Positions 15,201 through 26,784 are shown, counted from the first letter of the stretch. The stretch: DNA of 64,000 nt from Artemia franciscana (GCF_032884065.1 NC_088866.1:30711161-30775160); one strand, 5' to 3'. Translations and numbers: made by a program. The notes: a model not told the origin generated them from the sequence alone.

Positions 15201-18200
15201 ATAGAAAGTATTAGTATTTATATACCTTTTTATTTCTAGGAACTTCAATTGCTATTGCAGGTTTCTTATACTGTGCAAGAAATGTTAAACTTTTAGTTTT
15301 GCGAAAAGATGGAAAATCAGTGTCCTTTGTTACATATGGCCCATTTGGTAGAAATATTATCTTTACTACTCCTCTTGAGAAGGTAATTTATTACTTTTAT
15401 TTTAAATCTTAGCCATCAAATTATAAACACTAAGTATATTTGATCATGTGAAATGTTTGTATGGGGCACCAGCTCACAGACGTTTAGCAAGGGGAGCAAG
15501 GATTTCTAAAGTTTTGCTTTTTAATGAAGGCACAAAATAGGGATTTTTTAATATGGGGGGGGGGTAATTATTCTTAATTTTTTATGACAATACCCAAAAT
15601 GGTATTTTTGAAAATTTAAACAGGTTAATGGAATATAGATTACAGCAGTTAGAGTTAATATCATTTCTAAATGATGAACGCTACCCAGTTTCCGTTTTAA
15701 TCGTAGCAACAACGCCAGCAATGCTTTACTTGTAAAAGCACTATTTTTTAGAGAGAAATAGAGATGCTCTTAGAAAAGTTAAGCACGTTTTTGCAGTCTA
15801 CTTGCATCATTTCCTTGTGAACAGAATCATTACCAAGGTCCCCTTCTAGATTTTGAAGTATACTTTTTTTTTCACTGAAAAGAAAATGGAAAAACACTGC
15901 ATAATTCTCCACATCCCCCCCCCATAGATTTTGAAAAAGACATTTCCCCCCTCTTGCATTTTATGAATTGACGTCACTAATTTTAGTATGTAGAGGGGTC
16001 AATTAAGGATATTTCAGGTCGTTTTTAGTCGTTACCTAACCCTTAAAAATTTATTTTTAAATAATGTTCGTTTATATTAATATTAATTACTCTTACTTAT
16101 TACTATTTGTATAGTGTTTTATATAATATTACCTGCTCGTATATCCGACCGTAAGTGAAATTCTCTTGAATTTTTTCTAGATGCTTTTCCAAAAATAAAG
16201 TGACTTATTTTAATACTTGTCTAAAAAAGAAACAACAGTGCAAAAAAATCATTAACAACAAAAGTGCATAAGTACTAAACCAACACCATGGACACAAAAA
16301 AAAACACAATAGACGAAATAACACAATAAAAAAAACAGTATCAATTTATAAACAGGAATTACATTTGACACAACTTAAGCTGGCCAGATAGAAGAATTGA
16401 ATAAACGCAAATAACTAAAAATCAACACTATAAACCTGAAAAATCAATGAACAAAACACAAAAGAATACCATGACAAAAGAAAATATTTGTCGGTGCATA
16501 AAAAGGAGCTTTCATATATCTTGGTCAACTTTTCTGGCGAGGCGCAAGAACAAAATTAACACCATGAGCACAGAATTAACACCATAAAGACCAAAAATGT
16601 TATGAACAAAAATACGTAAGAACTCCATGAAAATGTTTACCAGTACATGAAAGCAATCAACGCTATATCAAACCTTTCACTAGCAGACTGAAGAGAGTTA
16701 TGGGTAACAACTGAACCCGCCCTGCTCTGTATCTTCTGGATGGTTGCCAACAAAATTTTATTAGTACCAGCATACAGCAGGCATTCATATTACACGGTGA
16801 CCAGAGTTGCCGACAGCGGTACAATTGTACCTTTTGGTACATTTCACCTCTAAAGGTACATTCTGGTACAATCACAAATTTCCTGGTACATTTTACAAAA
16901 TGTGGTACAATATGGTACACTAAGATTTGACTGGGCGTCAGGACGCAGCGAGCGGAGGGAATTGTAGTTTTTATATATAGATGAGCAGCTATTTGGAGGA
17001 GTGACACCAAAATGGTTTCTGTAGGGGAAAGGAGGTCTCCCAAATATCTTTGAAAGAAGATATCTGATACTTCGTTCTCTTTATTGTAATGTAATTTTCC
17101 GACCGTCCACGTATTGTGCGAAGCGAAATATTTTTGTCTTGCCCGTAGCACAATACGAAAAAAAAGATATGGTACAATTTTTTGATCAGTGATACAATTT
17201 TAGGGCGTTTTGCGGTACTTTTTCTTCCGAAGCGTTGGCAACACTTGCGGTGACTCTAATAAAACACTAGTAAAGTAGCATGATTGAGCTGGGCAATAGA
17301 AGTTTTTTTCAAGAAGAGTGATCTCCAGCTTTCTTGCACAGAACGTTTTTTACCTGATTTTGGTGGGTTTTCCAAGAGAGATCTGTGGTAAAGTAGCTTT
17401 ATTTCGTGAATGAAGTAGGGGACTTTATTTCGTGAATGAAGAAAATTTCCACCAGCTTGCGATAATTATCTTTGCTCTTTCTTTTCTTCTTGTAATGATG
17501 GTATAAATTAACTTCAGTCTGACTATCTTAGAGATAACATACCACACTTTTATGATGAAGTCAGGACAAACACATTTGAAGCCTAATTTCACTTCTACAT
17601 TGTTTTTGGTGCCAAGAAAATTTGGAAACTGAATACAATTCTAGACTAGGCTAACTAGAGAGAATGGCCTTTAGACTTTTATTTCAAGAGGATTTCACTT
17701 TGGCAATGAGAAGATGTCATAATTCCTTTGTACTGTGTTTTATTTGTCATTTTAAATATGATTTTTATTGCTTGTTGTTATCTTTATATCTTCCTGTGTG
17801 TGCTTTGAAATAGTACTTCCTACTTTGAAAATTTTTAGCTCGCATTATTCCAATATTGAAATGCTCATGTTAGCTTATAGTAATAGGGCAATAAAAATGA
17901 AATCTGATCCTTTAAATCAGTTAAATAGAAACTTACACAAGCATATACGCATTTGAAAAAAATAAGAAAAACAACATGGAAATCAGTTTTTAATTCAAAA
18001 GATACTTTGTGTAAGTATGCCCTTTCAACATTTAACAAGTACCAAGTTTAAAAATAAAGGACGTGTGTTAGAAATTGACAGAAAATGAGATAAAAAAATG
18101 TATTATCACGTAGATGTAGGAACTGTTACCTTCCTGATTGTTATAGGAAAAGACAGACACTGCCATTATTGGCAGTAAAGTGGGTATAAAAGAAGTGACT

Positions 18201-19648
18201 GTATGGTTCAAACTATGCAGTAAGAACTATGTAATAAAATCCTTTTATCTTCTGATTTGTAAAACGTCATTTTTCTTTTTTAATTTTGATATATTCTACT
18301 AGTCTATATTTGTTCAATAGCAAATGGTTGTACTTACTACTACTACTACTACTACTAATAACTCACTGCAGCACCAAGCCGCCTGAGGCCAACACAGCTA
18401 CGCACGCTCCTCCTCCAACCTAATCTGTTTAAAGCCTCCCTCTTTACACCCTCCCAGGAAGTTCCCATTTCCTTTAAATCTTTATTTATGACATCCTCCC
18501 AACCCAGACAAGGACGACCTGCTTTCCGTGTAGCCCCAGACGGTTGGCCAAAAAGGACAATCTTCGGAATATTGATTATTGAAAGATTGATTCTATGATG
18601 CACGTAAATTGGCCGTACAATCGTTCTGTTTGGCTTTTTGCCTAAACAAGGAAACGCTTCGGCTTGTTTCATCTTCACGATTCGGTGTGGCAATAAAAGA
18701 AAGAATTTACGCTTAACAGAATCAGCTTAATAGTTGTATAACAAACCAAATAAAAATCGTAAAAAATCGCAGCTTTAAGGAATGAATATACATAAGATGG
18801 AGCAAGGGGGTGAAAATGTTTTCCTTGGTCCTTAGTATTTTAACGCTATTGTAGTGAATATTCTGTTCTTATTTTCTACTGTAGAAAGTAGAAGAGCAAA
18901 AGCTCAAGTGGTTTTGTCCAGAATCCGCAAACGAGAGAAAGTGAGTAACAGCCCTTTATCACTCTAATATATCTATGAGGAAAACATCATACAAAAGCAG
19001 GTGTACGAAAAACAGAGGAAGATATGCTATATACCTTCAAGGAAGATTATTTAAGGACAATTCTAGGTAGTTCCAAGTTAATTCTAACTACTTTTTCACC
19101 ATATGATTGGACCTACGTGATAAGTGTGATGGGAATATTATGATAATAAGTAATTACAAGCTATTATTAGTGTTTCATATAAATTGTAGATATTGTAATT
19201 TGTTCTTGCGTTAGTGAGCATTTTCTTTTTACAGTTATTCTTTTTACACTATAATAGGTTTCTTACATTTTTTTACACTTTTATAGTACAGTGTATATAT
19301 TAAACTTTTATTATAGAATAAGTCTAAAATATAACAAATAAAATTCTGCTATAAAAGTTTAAAATATATTAAAGTTTAAACAAAATTTATAGTTATATAA
19401 TAACTTTTATAGTAGCTTTTATAATATAAATACATACTATAATAGCTATTATAGTATATAATAGATAATAACTTTTAATATGTATGTTCTTTTTGTAGGT
19501 TAGCGCTAAAGCGAGCAGAAATTCAGCAAATTCAGCGATTCCGTTAAAAGTGAAAGGAAAAATGTTGCATTATTCAGTTGACACACGTGGGTTATTTGTA
19601 CACCCTCAAATATTTGATTCCACTGTAGGCCTTCGGAGACAATTGTAA
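6224..19648 (+). CDS. TMEM223: TMEM223 (transmembrane protein 223), three coding exons
   Basis: Coding exons are 6224-6554, 15240-15382 and 19499-19648. Donors are gtaagt and gtaatt, acceptors ttctag and ttgtag. The exons join in frame to 207 aa, close to the roughly 200 aa of animal TMEM223. Seen: a basic N-terminus like a mitochondrial presequence (about residues 1-30), a first membrane segment near 49-72, a second near 101-122, then a conserved TYGPFG motif. The last exon carries IPLKVKG and a C-terminal FDSTVGLRRQL, the family hallmark. TMEM223 is a mitochondrial inner-membrane protein linked to cytochrome oxidase biogenesis (established knowledge). The ATG at 6224 is the first in frame with the presequence-like stretch; any upstream non-coding exon is unseen. 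Introns of 8.7 and 4.1 kb are filled with LINE, SINE, MITE and tandem repeats. Identification is from remembered family motifs. Confidence 0.88.
7085..7400 (+). mobile_element. tRNA-like SINE, family 2, copy 1
   Basis: A B-box-like GGGTTTGAGTCC is followed by TTGTATTGCTAGTTATTTGGTTTAG and later by GCATAGGATGGCTGGCTCC and CCTGGCTGAAGGACCA. The same landmarks in the same order occur at 30135-30430. The A box is degenerate here. It sits in intron 1 of TMEM223. Confidence 0.5.
8172..8905 (-). pseudogene. CR1/L2-like LINE reverse transcriptase C-terminal part
   Basis: The minus strand reads from about 8905: WIRQLKFNTLKCKVIHLG, then KDLGVLVDKKLKFSFNTQ, then RPNLELGMGIATPVN and the LPYPTQLYELKL block. 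After an in-frame stop (8379) and a frame change it continues as FFSNCTVNLWNSLT and ends with AFKSTVNKDWY at 8172. This is the standard C-terminal order of CR1/L2/jockey-type LINE polymerases after the catalytic motifs. It is 5'-truncated and dead. It sits in TMEM223 intron 1 in opposite orientation. Confidence 0.8.
9215..9440 (+). repeat. Dispersed repeat related to 7790-8010
   Basis: Both places have GGGCTATATTAGGG/GGGTTATATAGGG, a G-rich run, then GTAGGGTGC and TTGTCAG followed by AT-rich sequence. The similarity covers about 200 bp and is diverged. Here the G-run is 14 bases. Confidence 0.35.
10745..11905 (+). repeat. Decayed tandem array, unit about 110-130 bp
   Basis: The phrases GCTTGTTTCAAGCCTGCAATTTTGAAAA and AAACAGGCCAATGGCTTGGCAAATC recur roughly ten times with substitutions and indels. 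The array lies in intron 1 of TMEM223. Period and copy number are by eye. Confidence 0.7.
12540..12900 (-). pseudogene. Possible LINE reverse transcriptase remnant
   Basis: On the minus strand around 12850-12780 a frame reads FLNVDKCEYFVFDD, like the segment after the YxDD motif of non-LTR polymerases. Nearby frames are broken, so this is a weak call based on one short motif. Confidence 0.25.
14138..15150 (+). pseudogene. CR1/L2-like LINE reverse transcriptase fragment
   Basis: The plus strand, in several frames, reads PWFESFLTRRKQVVRVNG, then SGVPQGSVLGSLLFNIYINN, FLDKEILFTLYKTLARPILEYEH and finally FSNRVI. This covers the palm motif before YxDD through the C-terminus; many stops and shifts intervene. 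It ends in AATAATAATAA-like tail repeats near 15150. It lies in TMEM223 intron 1, just before exon 2. Confidence 0.75.
16802..17246. mobile_element. Non-autonomous hAT-type MITE, copy 1 (in TMEM223 intron 2)
   Basis: The left end CAGAGTTGCC and the right end GGCAACACTT are slightly mismatched versions of the ends of the copy at 54574. The flanks are ACGGTGAC (16794-16801) and GCGGTGAC (17247-17254), an 8-bp target duplication with one mismatch. The internal sequence with repeated GGTACA motifs matches the other copy. It is about 445 bp, shorter because of an internal deletion. Confidence 0.82.
18337..18700 (-). mobile_element. SINE/RTE-like 3' end with (TAG)n tail
   Basis: The minus strand carries the same tail as at 3445-3715: IVLFGQPSG, RKAGRPCLGWEDVI, KDLKEMGTSWEG and NRLGWRR in one frame. 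It ends in a clean run of TAG triplets (plus strand 18337-18357, ACTACTACT). No tRNA-like head is visible upstream, so the copy is 5'-truncated or comes from the LINE itself. It lies in intron 2 of TMEM223. Confidence 0.65.
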
Positions 19649-19674
19649 ACTGTGATAAATTTGATTAATTAGTA

Positions 19675-19680
19675 AATAAA
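19675..19680 (+). promoter_or_regulatory. Polyadenylation signal AATAAA of TMEM223
   Basis: A canonical AATAAA hexamer lies 27 bases after the TMEM223 stop codon and is followed by a T-rich stretch. The implied 3' UTR is very short. Confidence 0.6.
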
Positions 19681-20093
19681 TGTTTTTATAAAAAAAACTT
19701 TTGTTTCTTTAATAGTAATGGGGGAATAAGTGAAAGGTGTGAAGCTGTAGTCACACAGAAGATGTCACTAACCTATAGGTCATATTTACCAATAGGCAAA
19801 ATCTGTTAAAGGACACAGAAATTTTCAGGGAAAAGCTAGTAAAAAAAAAATTTCAGGGAAAATCAATGTGAGCCTAAATAGGCACATATTCAAGAATGCT
19901 TTTGTAATATCTCTAATTAGGAACGGAAGCCAAGTTCTGTCACAAACCCCCCAAAAAGATATGTAAATGAGAAACCTGAGGGATCAGAAAAATAGTCAGT
20001 TATCTAATTAGTTTGAATTTGGTTTGCAGGAAGAAGAAAAAACATATGTATACTCCAAAATTTATTCAAGCATTTTTATTTAACGCCGGGCTT

Positions 20094-21365
20094 GTCGAAT
20101 GAACACGTATACAGATACAGTGGCGTCAATTAGGGGGAGGGATGCAATTCCCTCCCCTTCCTAATAGATTCCACGTAAAAATAGAAAATATAGGTGATGT
20201 CTATTTTTCATTTCCCCCATTATATTGCCTCCTAGGCTCTCAATGGCACTAACTCTTAGAGTTTCTAAACTGATGACTTTATTAATTCATTTGGAGATCT
20301 AGAATAAAATTCGGGGGGGGGGGCACCGGATAACGACTGCAAAAAATACCATGCAATTTCTCGAATGAACACTTATACAAATCCAGGGGCGCCAATTAGT
20401 TGAGTGCAGATGCAACTCCCTCCCCCCTAGATTTAGAAAAAAACCATTTGGGGTCAGCAGAGTACCTAGAGGTATCACCTCCTTCCTGAATCCAGACGAT
20501 TCCTCCTGATATTCTATTATAATAATCATATAATCTAAATGGCGTTAGCTGCTTTGACAAATTTAGGCCCTTGTCTCAAAATCCCCCCTTCTCTCTTCCT
20601 CTACCCGCTAGAAAAAATCCAGTGTATGTGCTTCTATATACTGTATGTGCCTGATTATTGTGAAAATATACCGGTTGTATATTTCTATAATTAGGTAACT
20701 AAATATTCATTTTATGAAAAATTCTATTACCTTCTTCAAGTGTAGCATTACAGTATAAATATTTTATTTTCTGTATAGTCATGCTTTGATTTTTTTTTTT
20801 TTTTTTTGTCTTTTTATCATTAACCTCATAATGGTGTTTTGTGAAACTATTTCTTTATTATTTATTACTAAGACGATTGTCTTAGTAATGCCAATAGTAA
20901 TTTTAGTGTGTTTGCAAATGGTGGGTGATATTTCATTATTTTTTCTTGAGTGAAATATTTGTATTTACTGTCATCTAGTAATTATTTAAGGTAATCAAAA
21001 TAATTAGATTGCATAAAGGTCAGTTTAGAATTCACTTTATTTAAATAAGAGTTTTCTGAAACAATATTTTACTTTTTTTTCTGGCATTTATTTTTGGCAA
21101 CGTTTAGTGACGATGCTTTTGAAGAATTTTTTTAAAATTTACCGTTTTGTTGTCGCTTTTAAATAAAAACGTCTATAGACTCCACGCGCAATAAAAGGAA
21201 ATGTAGGTCATGTTTCTTTTTCATTTGCTCAATAATACAACGTCCTACGCTCTCAAGGTTAATAACTTCTATGCTTTCTAAACGAATAACTTCATGAATT
21301 CAATGGTAGATCTAGAAGAAAATCTGCGGGGCTGCCGGATTTCGGGTGCCAAAAAAGGCCATATA
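20094..21365. repeat. Dispersed repeat copies (GGCGTCAATTAGG family)
   Basis: Segments at about 20094-20345, 20355-20560 and 21170-21365 share 'CACTTATACAAATCCAGGGG'-type starts, GGTCATGTTT or AGGTGATGTC, 'CTCTCAATGGCACTAACT' and 'GGAGATCTAGAATAAAATTC' followed by a G-run. The order is the same in each, so they are diverged copies of one element. AT-rich, gene-free sequence lies between and after them. Confidence 0.45.
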
Positions 21366-22212
21366 CGATGAAAGTTAAAAGTTAGTTATTTTTTTTTTTA
21401 CTTCCACAAGCATAGTGTTATAACTGGTAAAATTGGTTACGGTAAAATTGGGTGTTTACGTATTTTACCATAATTTCACGAACCCCCGTAAAATTGGTAT
21501 TTTAGCTATTTTACGTAATTTGCGTGTTTTACCTATTTTACCGGTATCAATACCTATTTGACGACGCCTGGCAATTTTCAGAGCACAAAAGTGCGAAGAG
21601 GCTGGCACAAAAAAAAATTGAATACGATTTTGTTTTGTGTATAGCTGTGTTACTCGGTTTAAAAAGCGGTCTTTCTGACGTAGGTGTCTTATTATCAGAA
21701 CAATTATAATTTTAAAATGATGAAATATTAGCTGAAATAAAATTACAATAGTCGTGTAAACTGTTAAAGACAGAAAGGGCTAGTGACATATGACAAATAA
21801 GAAAAAAATAACAAAACCAAATAGCCGAGAAATGAAGGTAATGTCAGCCAGCGGAGATAAAAGAAGTGAAAATGATAGAGGCAGATATTTTGTCAGGGAC
21901 TTCCGCCCAGCCGTCTTCAGTGCTCTAAAATAGAAGGAAAATTAATCTTTTGAATGAACTGTAACTGAGCAGAAGAAAGACTGAATCAAACAAACCAAAA
22001 AACCAAGCCAGAAAAAATGAAAGACTATTCACCAATTCGATTGGACAAGAATTTTCTGCTTAGTGATTGACTTAGCTTGTCTACTTACCTGCTTTTCATT
22101 ACAAATATGTTCAGGTGGTCTTAATTTAAACCGAGAAATGTTATTTGAATCCTTTAACTTTAAGTTATTGTAAATTAGGTTTATAGGAATACTTAAAGCA
22201 AGGTCTTTATTT

Positions 22213-22757
22213 ATGGATTTTTTTTCAGTTTCAATTGCTTTCCTAAAAGAATGTGGGAAGCTATTTGCTTCAAATATTAAGTTGCCTCATCAAAAAGAAC
22301 GACATGATCTGGATTTTCAACAAAGTTGAGGGCCAAAGCAGAATCACTATCCTCATTTCTACTTAAGATTTCACATCTCAGAGAAATCTTGCATTCATAC
22401 CGTCTTTCCCCTGGAACATACCCCCTATTTTACCCTTGGATAATTCCAGGATCCTCATCAGAAGGAAAATTAAAACTTAAGATCCATAAAGGTTCAATGT
22501 ATTCATATTTTTTTTCATTTTTTCCCAGGGGCACATCATGGGCCAGAGGTTTTTCAGTTTTCAATTGAAAATCGAAAGTCCGAGACTCCCAGTGTTCTTT
22601 TCTAAGATTCGTCCTGATTTTCAACGAAATGCTACTGAATGAGTTGTTACTAACTGCAGTGTTTAAAAAATTCTTGTTCTAGTTTAAAGGCCCTTCTGTT
22701 TCAGCAGTAGTTTTGAAAGAATCTTCAGATAAATACAGAGTTCTCTACGGGAGAGGC
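22213..22757 (-). pseudogene. Unrecognised broken coding-like frame
   Basis: On the minus strand one frame reads RTLYLSEDSFKTTAETEG, a stop, then NTAVSNNSFSSISLKIRTN, TFDFQLKTEKPLAHDVPLG, KYEYIEPLWILSFNFPSDED and, after another stop, RRYECKISLRCEILSRN and NPDHVVLFDEAT. Amino-acid composition looks like real protein and the frame is held across stops, which suggests a decayed gene. I do not recognise the family. Confidence 0.35.
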
Positions 22758-22829
22758 GATGAAAGGATGGAGATATAAATTGATGTAAAATCCTCAGTGT
22801 CGTATCTAGGGCGTTCTGTTGGGTAGGGG

Positions 22830-22941
22830 GACTTTGGAACGGGCATGGTCACCTGAATCAGAATCTAAGTCTGAAGGTGAGGAGGTAGATCTGCAAGCAA
22901 ATCCTGTTAAAGAAAGTCTTAATGACTGTGAAAATGACTGA
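22830..22941 (+). other. Short acidic coding-like segment
   Basis: After a TAG acceptor-like site, one frame reads ERAWSPESESKSEGEEVDL then QANPVKESLNDCEND and a stop. It could be a last exon or part of a transposon, but nothing upstream joins to it convincingly. Confidence 0.2.
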
Positions 22942-23063
22942 ATGTTCCACTCGTATTATCTAGGGCTTAGTTAATCAAAGTCATTGAAGTGTTACAAACC
23001 TCTTTTTTAATTGTATTCGGCACTTTTATAAATTAATGGAAAATAGCATGTAGGCTATATGAT

Positions 23064-23740
23064 ATGAGTATAATCCTTCATCTTCTTCATCCGGACGAAA
23101 CAGCAGCTGCATCAGAAATCATTCTACGAGAAAAGAACGAAAGTACTGCCAAAACTACACGTGGGAGACAAAAGTCTACGTGCAAGAAGGAAAAGACGGT
23201 AACTGGACCAAGGCAGAAATTGTCTCTTACAATGAGAACCCAAGATAATACATGGTCAGGACAGTGACAGGGTCCCTACTGAGAAGAAACTGTATCCACG
23301 TCTCCCAACTCTCCACAAAAGAACCGGGGCAACACCTGGACTCAACCTTACCAGAAACATCATCTACCCATCTCTGCCTAAACATCGAGGAAGAGCAACA
23401 AACTGACTATCGAGATCGCAGTGAAAGATCGGACACAGAAGCCACTCTGCCAGGAGTTGGCTCTGCATCCAGGCCCCGCTCTCCAGCTGGAGCCATGACA
23501 GCCTTAAGTTGAAGTCGCCGCAACTCAGAAGCAACCGCTTCCCATCAAACGCCACCATATCACACTACCAATACACTTCAAGCCAGTCTGCCACCGCGGT
23601 CTGACACATCTGTCACGAGCCCTCAGCGAGCGCGGTACGGTACATCTGTAAAGCCTGTCAGAAGAATGAACTTACGAGTGACTCGATCCGGGCTTAACAG
23701 ACAGCCATTACAAAAGCCAAAATGTGAAGAAGGGAGATGA
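23064..23740 (+). pseudogene. Ty3/gypsy-like LTR retrotransposon pol 3' end
   Basis: With one frameshift near 23170 the plus strand reads LPKLHVGDK, VYVQEGKDG, WTKAEIVSYNENPR, a stop, then YMVRTVTGSLLRRN and CIHVSQL. This matches the order at the integrase C-terminus of Ty3/gypsy elements (VGDKVYV, then pRSY-V---G---RRNR-HL). A proline- and arginine-rich tail with RARYGTSVKPVRRM follows, also typical. A purine-rich run near 23728 may be the polypurine tract. No LTR or upstream pol is seen, and a foldback-family fragment follows. Confidence 0.65.
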
Positions 23741-23744
23741 AGGA

Positions 23745-23960
23745 TTAGTTTGACTCTTTCTCTCAATTCTATTTTATAAAACAGTAAATAACTTTAACGT
23801 AAAGAGTGGGACGTTGAGGAGGGAACCGCCCCTTTCATATACGGAGTAATTTCTGTCCGTTTTCAATTTTAATGTTGCTCCTTACTTTCATTTAAAAAAA
23901 ACTTGTTTTTTTTTAAATTAATTTTAGTAAGGTTCAAATGACGCTTTGGCTTTTAAAAAA
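23745..23960. repeat. Fragment of the foldback family
   Basis: It contains AACTTTAACGTAAAGAGTGG, GTTGAGGAGGGAACCGCCCC, TTTCATATACGGAGTAATTTCTG and 'TTGCTCCTTACTTTCATTTAAAAAA', the same landmarks as 61735-61850. Confidence 0.6.
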
Positions 23961-24188
23961 CTTGGGAGCGTTAGCTCTATTCACGTATGTGGTATTTTCA
24001 CTTTGTTTTAGGTCGACTTGAATTTTCACAGCAATTCTTGTGTTTATCGGGTTTCTAGTTTTAATTAATAGTGGTTTCTAATTATTTTAGGTTTCAATTA
24101 TTATCTGACTTTATTTCTTCTCGTCTTTGATTTAATTTTGCTCTTTGCTTTTCAAAGAAAAATACCTGTTCTTAAATTGTTGTTTTTT

Positions 24189-26784
24189 ATGGCACTTGGT
24201 ATTAACCAAGTGACATATAGCAATCGCAAATTCTGTCGGTCTGTCTGTTGGTCCCGGTTTTGCTACTTTAGGCACTTCCAGGTAAGCTAGGACGATGAAA
24301 TTGGGCAGGCGTATCAGGAACCGGACCAGATTAAATTAGAAATAGTCGTTTTCCCGATTTGACCATCTGGGGGGGGGGGCGTTAATTCGGAAAAAATAGA
24401 AAAATTGAAGTATTTTTAACTTACGAACGGTTGATCAGATCTTAATGAAATTTGATGTTTGGAAGGATATCGTATCTCAGAGCTGTTATTTTAAATCCCG
24501 ACTGGATCTGGTAATATTGGGGGGCGGGAGTTCGGAGGGGGAAACCTAAAATCTTGGAAAACACTTAGAGTGGAGGGATCGGGATGAAACTTGGTGGGAA
24601 AAATAAGCACAAGTCCTAGATACATGATTGACATAACCGGAACGGATCCGCTCTTTTCGGGGTAGTTGGGGGGGGGGGGTAATTCTGAAAAATTAAAAAA
24701 ATGAGGTATTTTTAACTTACGAACGGGTGATCGAATCTCTATGAAATTTGATATTTAGAAGGACCTCGTAACTCAGATCTCTTATTTTAAATCTCAACCG
24801 GATCCAGCGTAATTTGGGGGGGGGACAGTTGGAGGGAACCGGAAATCTTAGAAAATACTTAAAGCGGTGAGATCAGGATGAAACTGGATGGGAAGAATAA
24901 AAACCTGTCTAAGATACATGACTGACATAACTGGACCGGATCTGCTCTCTTTTGGGTAGTGGGGGGGGTAATTCTGAAAAACTAAAAAAATGAGGTATTT
25001 TTAACTTACGAACGGGTAATCGGATCTCAATGAAATTTGATATTTAGAAGGATATCTTGTCTCAGAGCTCTTATTTTAAATCCCGACCAGATCCGGTGAC
25101 ATTGGGGTGGAGTTGGGAGGGGGAAACTTAAAATTTGGAAAACACTTAGAGTGGAGGGATCGGGATGGAACTTGATGGGAAAAATAAGCACAAGTCCTAG
25201 ATACATGATTGACATAACCAGAACGGATCCGCTCTCTTTGGGGTAGTTGTGGGGGGGGATTAATTCTGAAAAATAGAAAAAATGAGGTATATTTAGCTTA
25301 CGAACGGGTGATCAGATCTCAATGAAATTTGATATTTAGAAGGATATCGTGTCTCAGAGCTCTTATTTTAAATCCCGACCGGATCTGGTGACATTGGGAG
25401 GAGGGTTGGTAGGGGGAAACCTAAGACTTGGAAAACACTTAGAGTGGAGGGATCGGGATGAAACTTGGTGGGGAAAATAAGCACAAGTCCTAGACACATG
25501 ATTGACATAACCGGAACGGATCCGCTCTCTTTGGGGTAGTTGGCGGGGGGGGGGGGGTTAATTCTGAAAAAATAGAAAAAATGAGGTGTTTTTAACTTAC
25601 GAACGGGTGATCGGAGCTCAATGAAATTTGATATTTAGAAGGATATCATGTCTGAAAGCTCTTATTTTAAGTCGCGACTGGATCTAGTGACATTGGGGGG
25701 AGTTTGTGGTGGGCGAACCTAAAATCATGGAAAACGTTTAGATTGGAAGGATCGGGATGAAACTTGGTGGGAAAAACAAGCAGAAGTATTAGATACGTGA
25801 TTTACATAATTGGAACGGATCTGCTCTATTGGGGGGGGGGGGTAATTCTGAAAAATTAGAAAAAATGACGTATTTTCAACTTACGAAGGAGTTATCGGAT
25901 CTTAATGAAATTTCATATTTAGAAGGACCTCGTAATTCAGATCTCTTATTTGAAATCTCAACTGGATCCAGCGTAATTGGGGGGGGGGTGAGATCAGGAT
26001 GAAGCTGGATGGGAAAAATAAAAACCTGTCTAAGATACGTGACTGACATAACCGGACCGGATCTGCTCTCTTTGATGGAGTTGGGGGGCTAATTTTGAAA
26101 ATTGAGGTATTTGTAACTTACGAAAGGGGGACCAGATCTTAATGAAATTTGATATTTAGAAGGATCTTGTGCTTTAAAAGTCTAATTTTAAATTCCGACC
26201 AGATCCTGTGACATTGGGGGGATTGGAGGGGAAAACCGGAATTCTTGAAAAACGTGAAAATTGGGGTATTTTTATCTTAAGAATAGGTGATCGGATCTTA
26301 ATGAATTTGATATTTAGAAGGAATTCATGTCTCAGAGTTCTTATTTCAAATCCCGACCAGATCTTTTGACATTGGGGGGAATTGAAGGGGGAAATCTTGG
26401 AAAACACTTTGAGTGGAGGAATCGGGATGAAGCTTGGTGGATAGAATAAGCAAATGTCCTTGATACGTGATTGACCGAACCGTACTGGATTCGCTCTCTT
26501 TGGGGGGTGGGGTGGGAGGAGGGGTTCAGTGATTTGGCGAGGTTGGTGCTTCTGGACGTGCTAGGACGATGAAAATTTGTAGGCGAATTGAAGGCGAATT
26601 AAAATTTGATGAATTTTGATATATAGAAGGACATCGTGACTCAGAGCTCTTATTTTAAATCCTGACCGGCATTAAGCCTCTTATTTTCCTTCTAAATCAA
26701 TCTATTGATTCATAGAATTTTGTTAGAGCTCATACCATATGATCTCTTGGCTCTTAGCTCTTCATGCCTCGTCACAAGTGCCAT
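24189..26784 (+). mobile_element. Element of about 290-bp tandem modules, copy 1
   Basis: The left end holds ATGGCACTTG (24189-24198) in the stem-loop CACTTGGT-ATTA-ACCAAGTG, and the right end holds CAAGTGCCAT (26775-26784), a 10-bp inverted match. Between them the landmark ACTTACGAACGGGTGATC recurs near 24420, 24716, 25009, 25300 and 25595, with variants near 25881, 26116 and 26275. Each module also has a TTGGGG G-run, TTTTAAATCCCGACCGGATC and GGGATGAAACTTGGTGGG. The open frames in it are module translations, not genes. The unique header (CCCGGTTTTGCTACTTTAGG) and tail (AGCTCTTAGCTCTTG) match copy 2 at 49304. Confidence 0.75.

Noticed and set aside
16663-17151. 162-codon minus open frame, thought of as a hAT transposase
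   Set aside because: It spans the MITE edge and flanking DNA, has no hAT motif, and is not kept in frame in the copy at 54574.
24189-26784. Helitron interpretation of the module element
   Set aside because: The right end lacks the CTRR terminus with an adjacent hairpin, and the left end does not begin TC; short inverted ends also argue against it.
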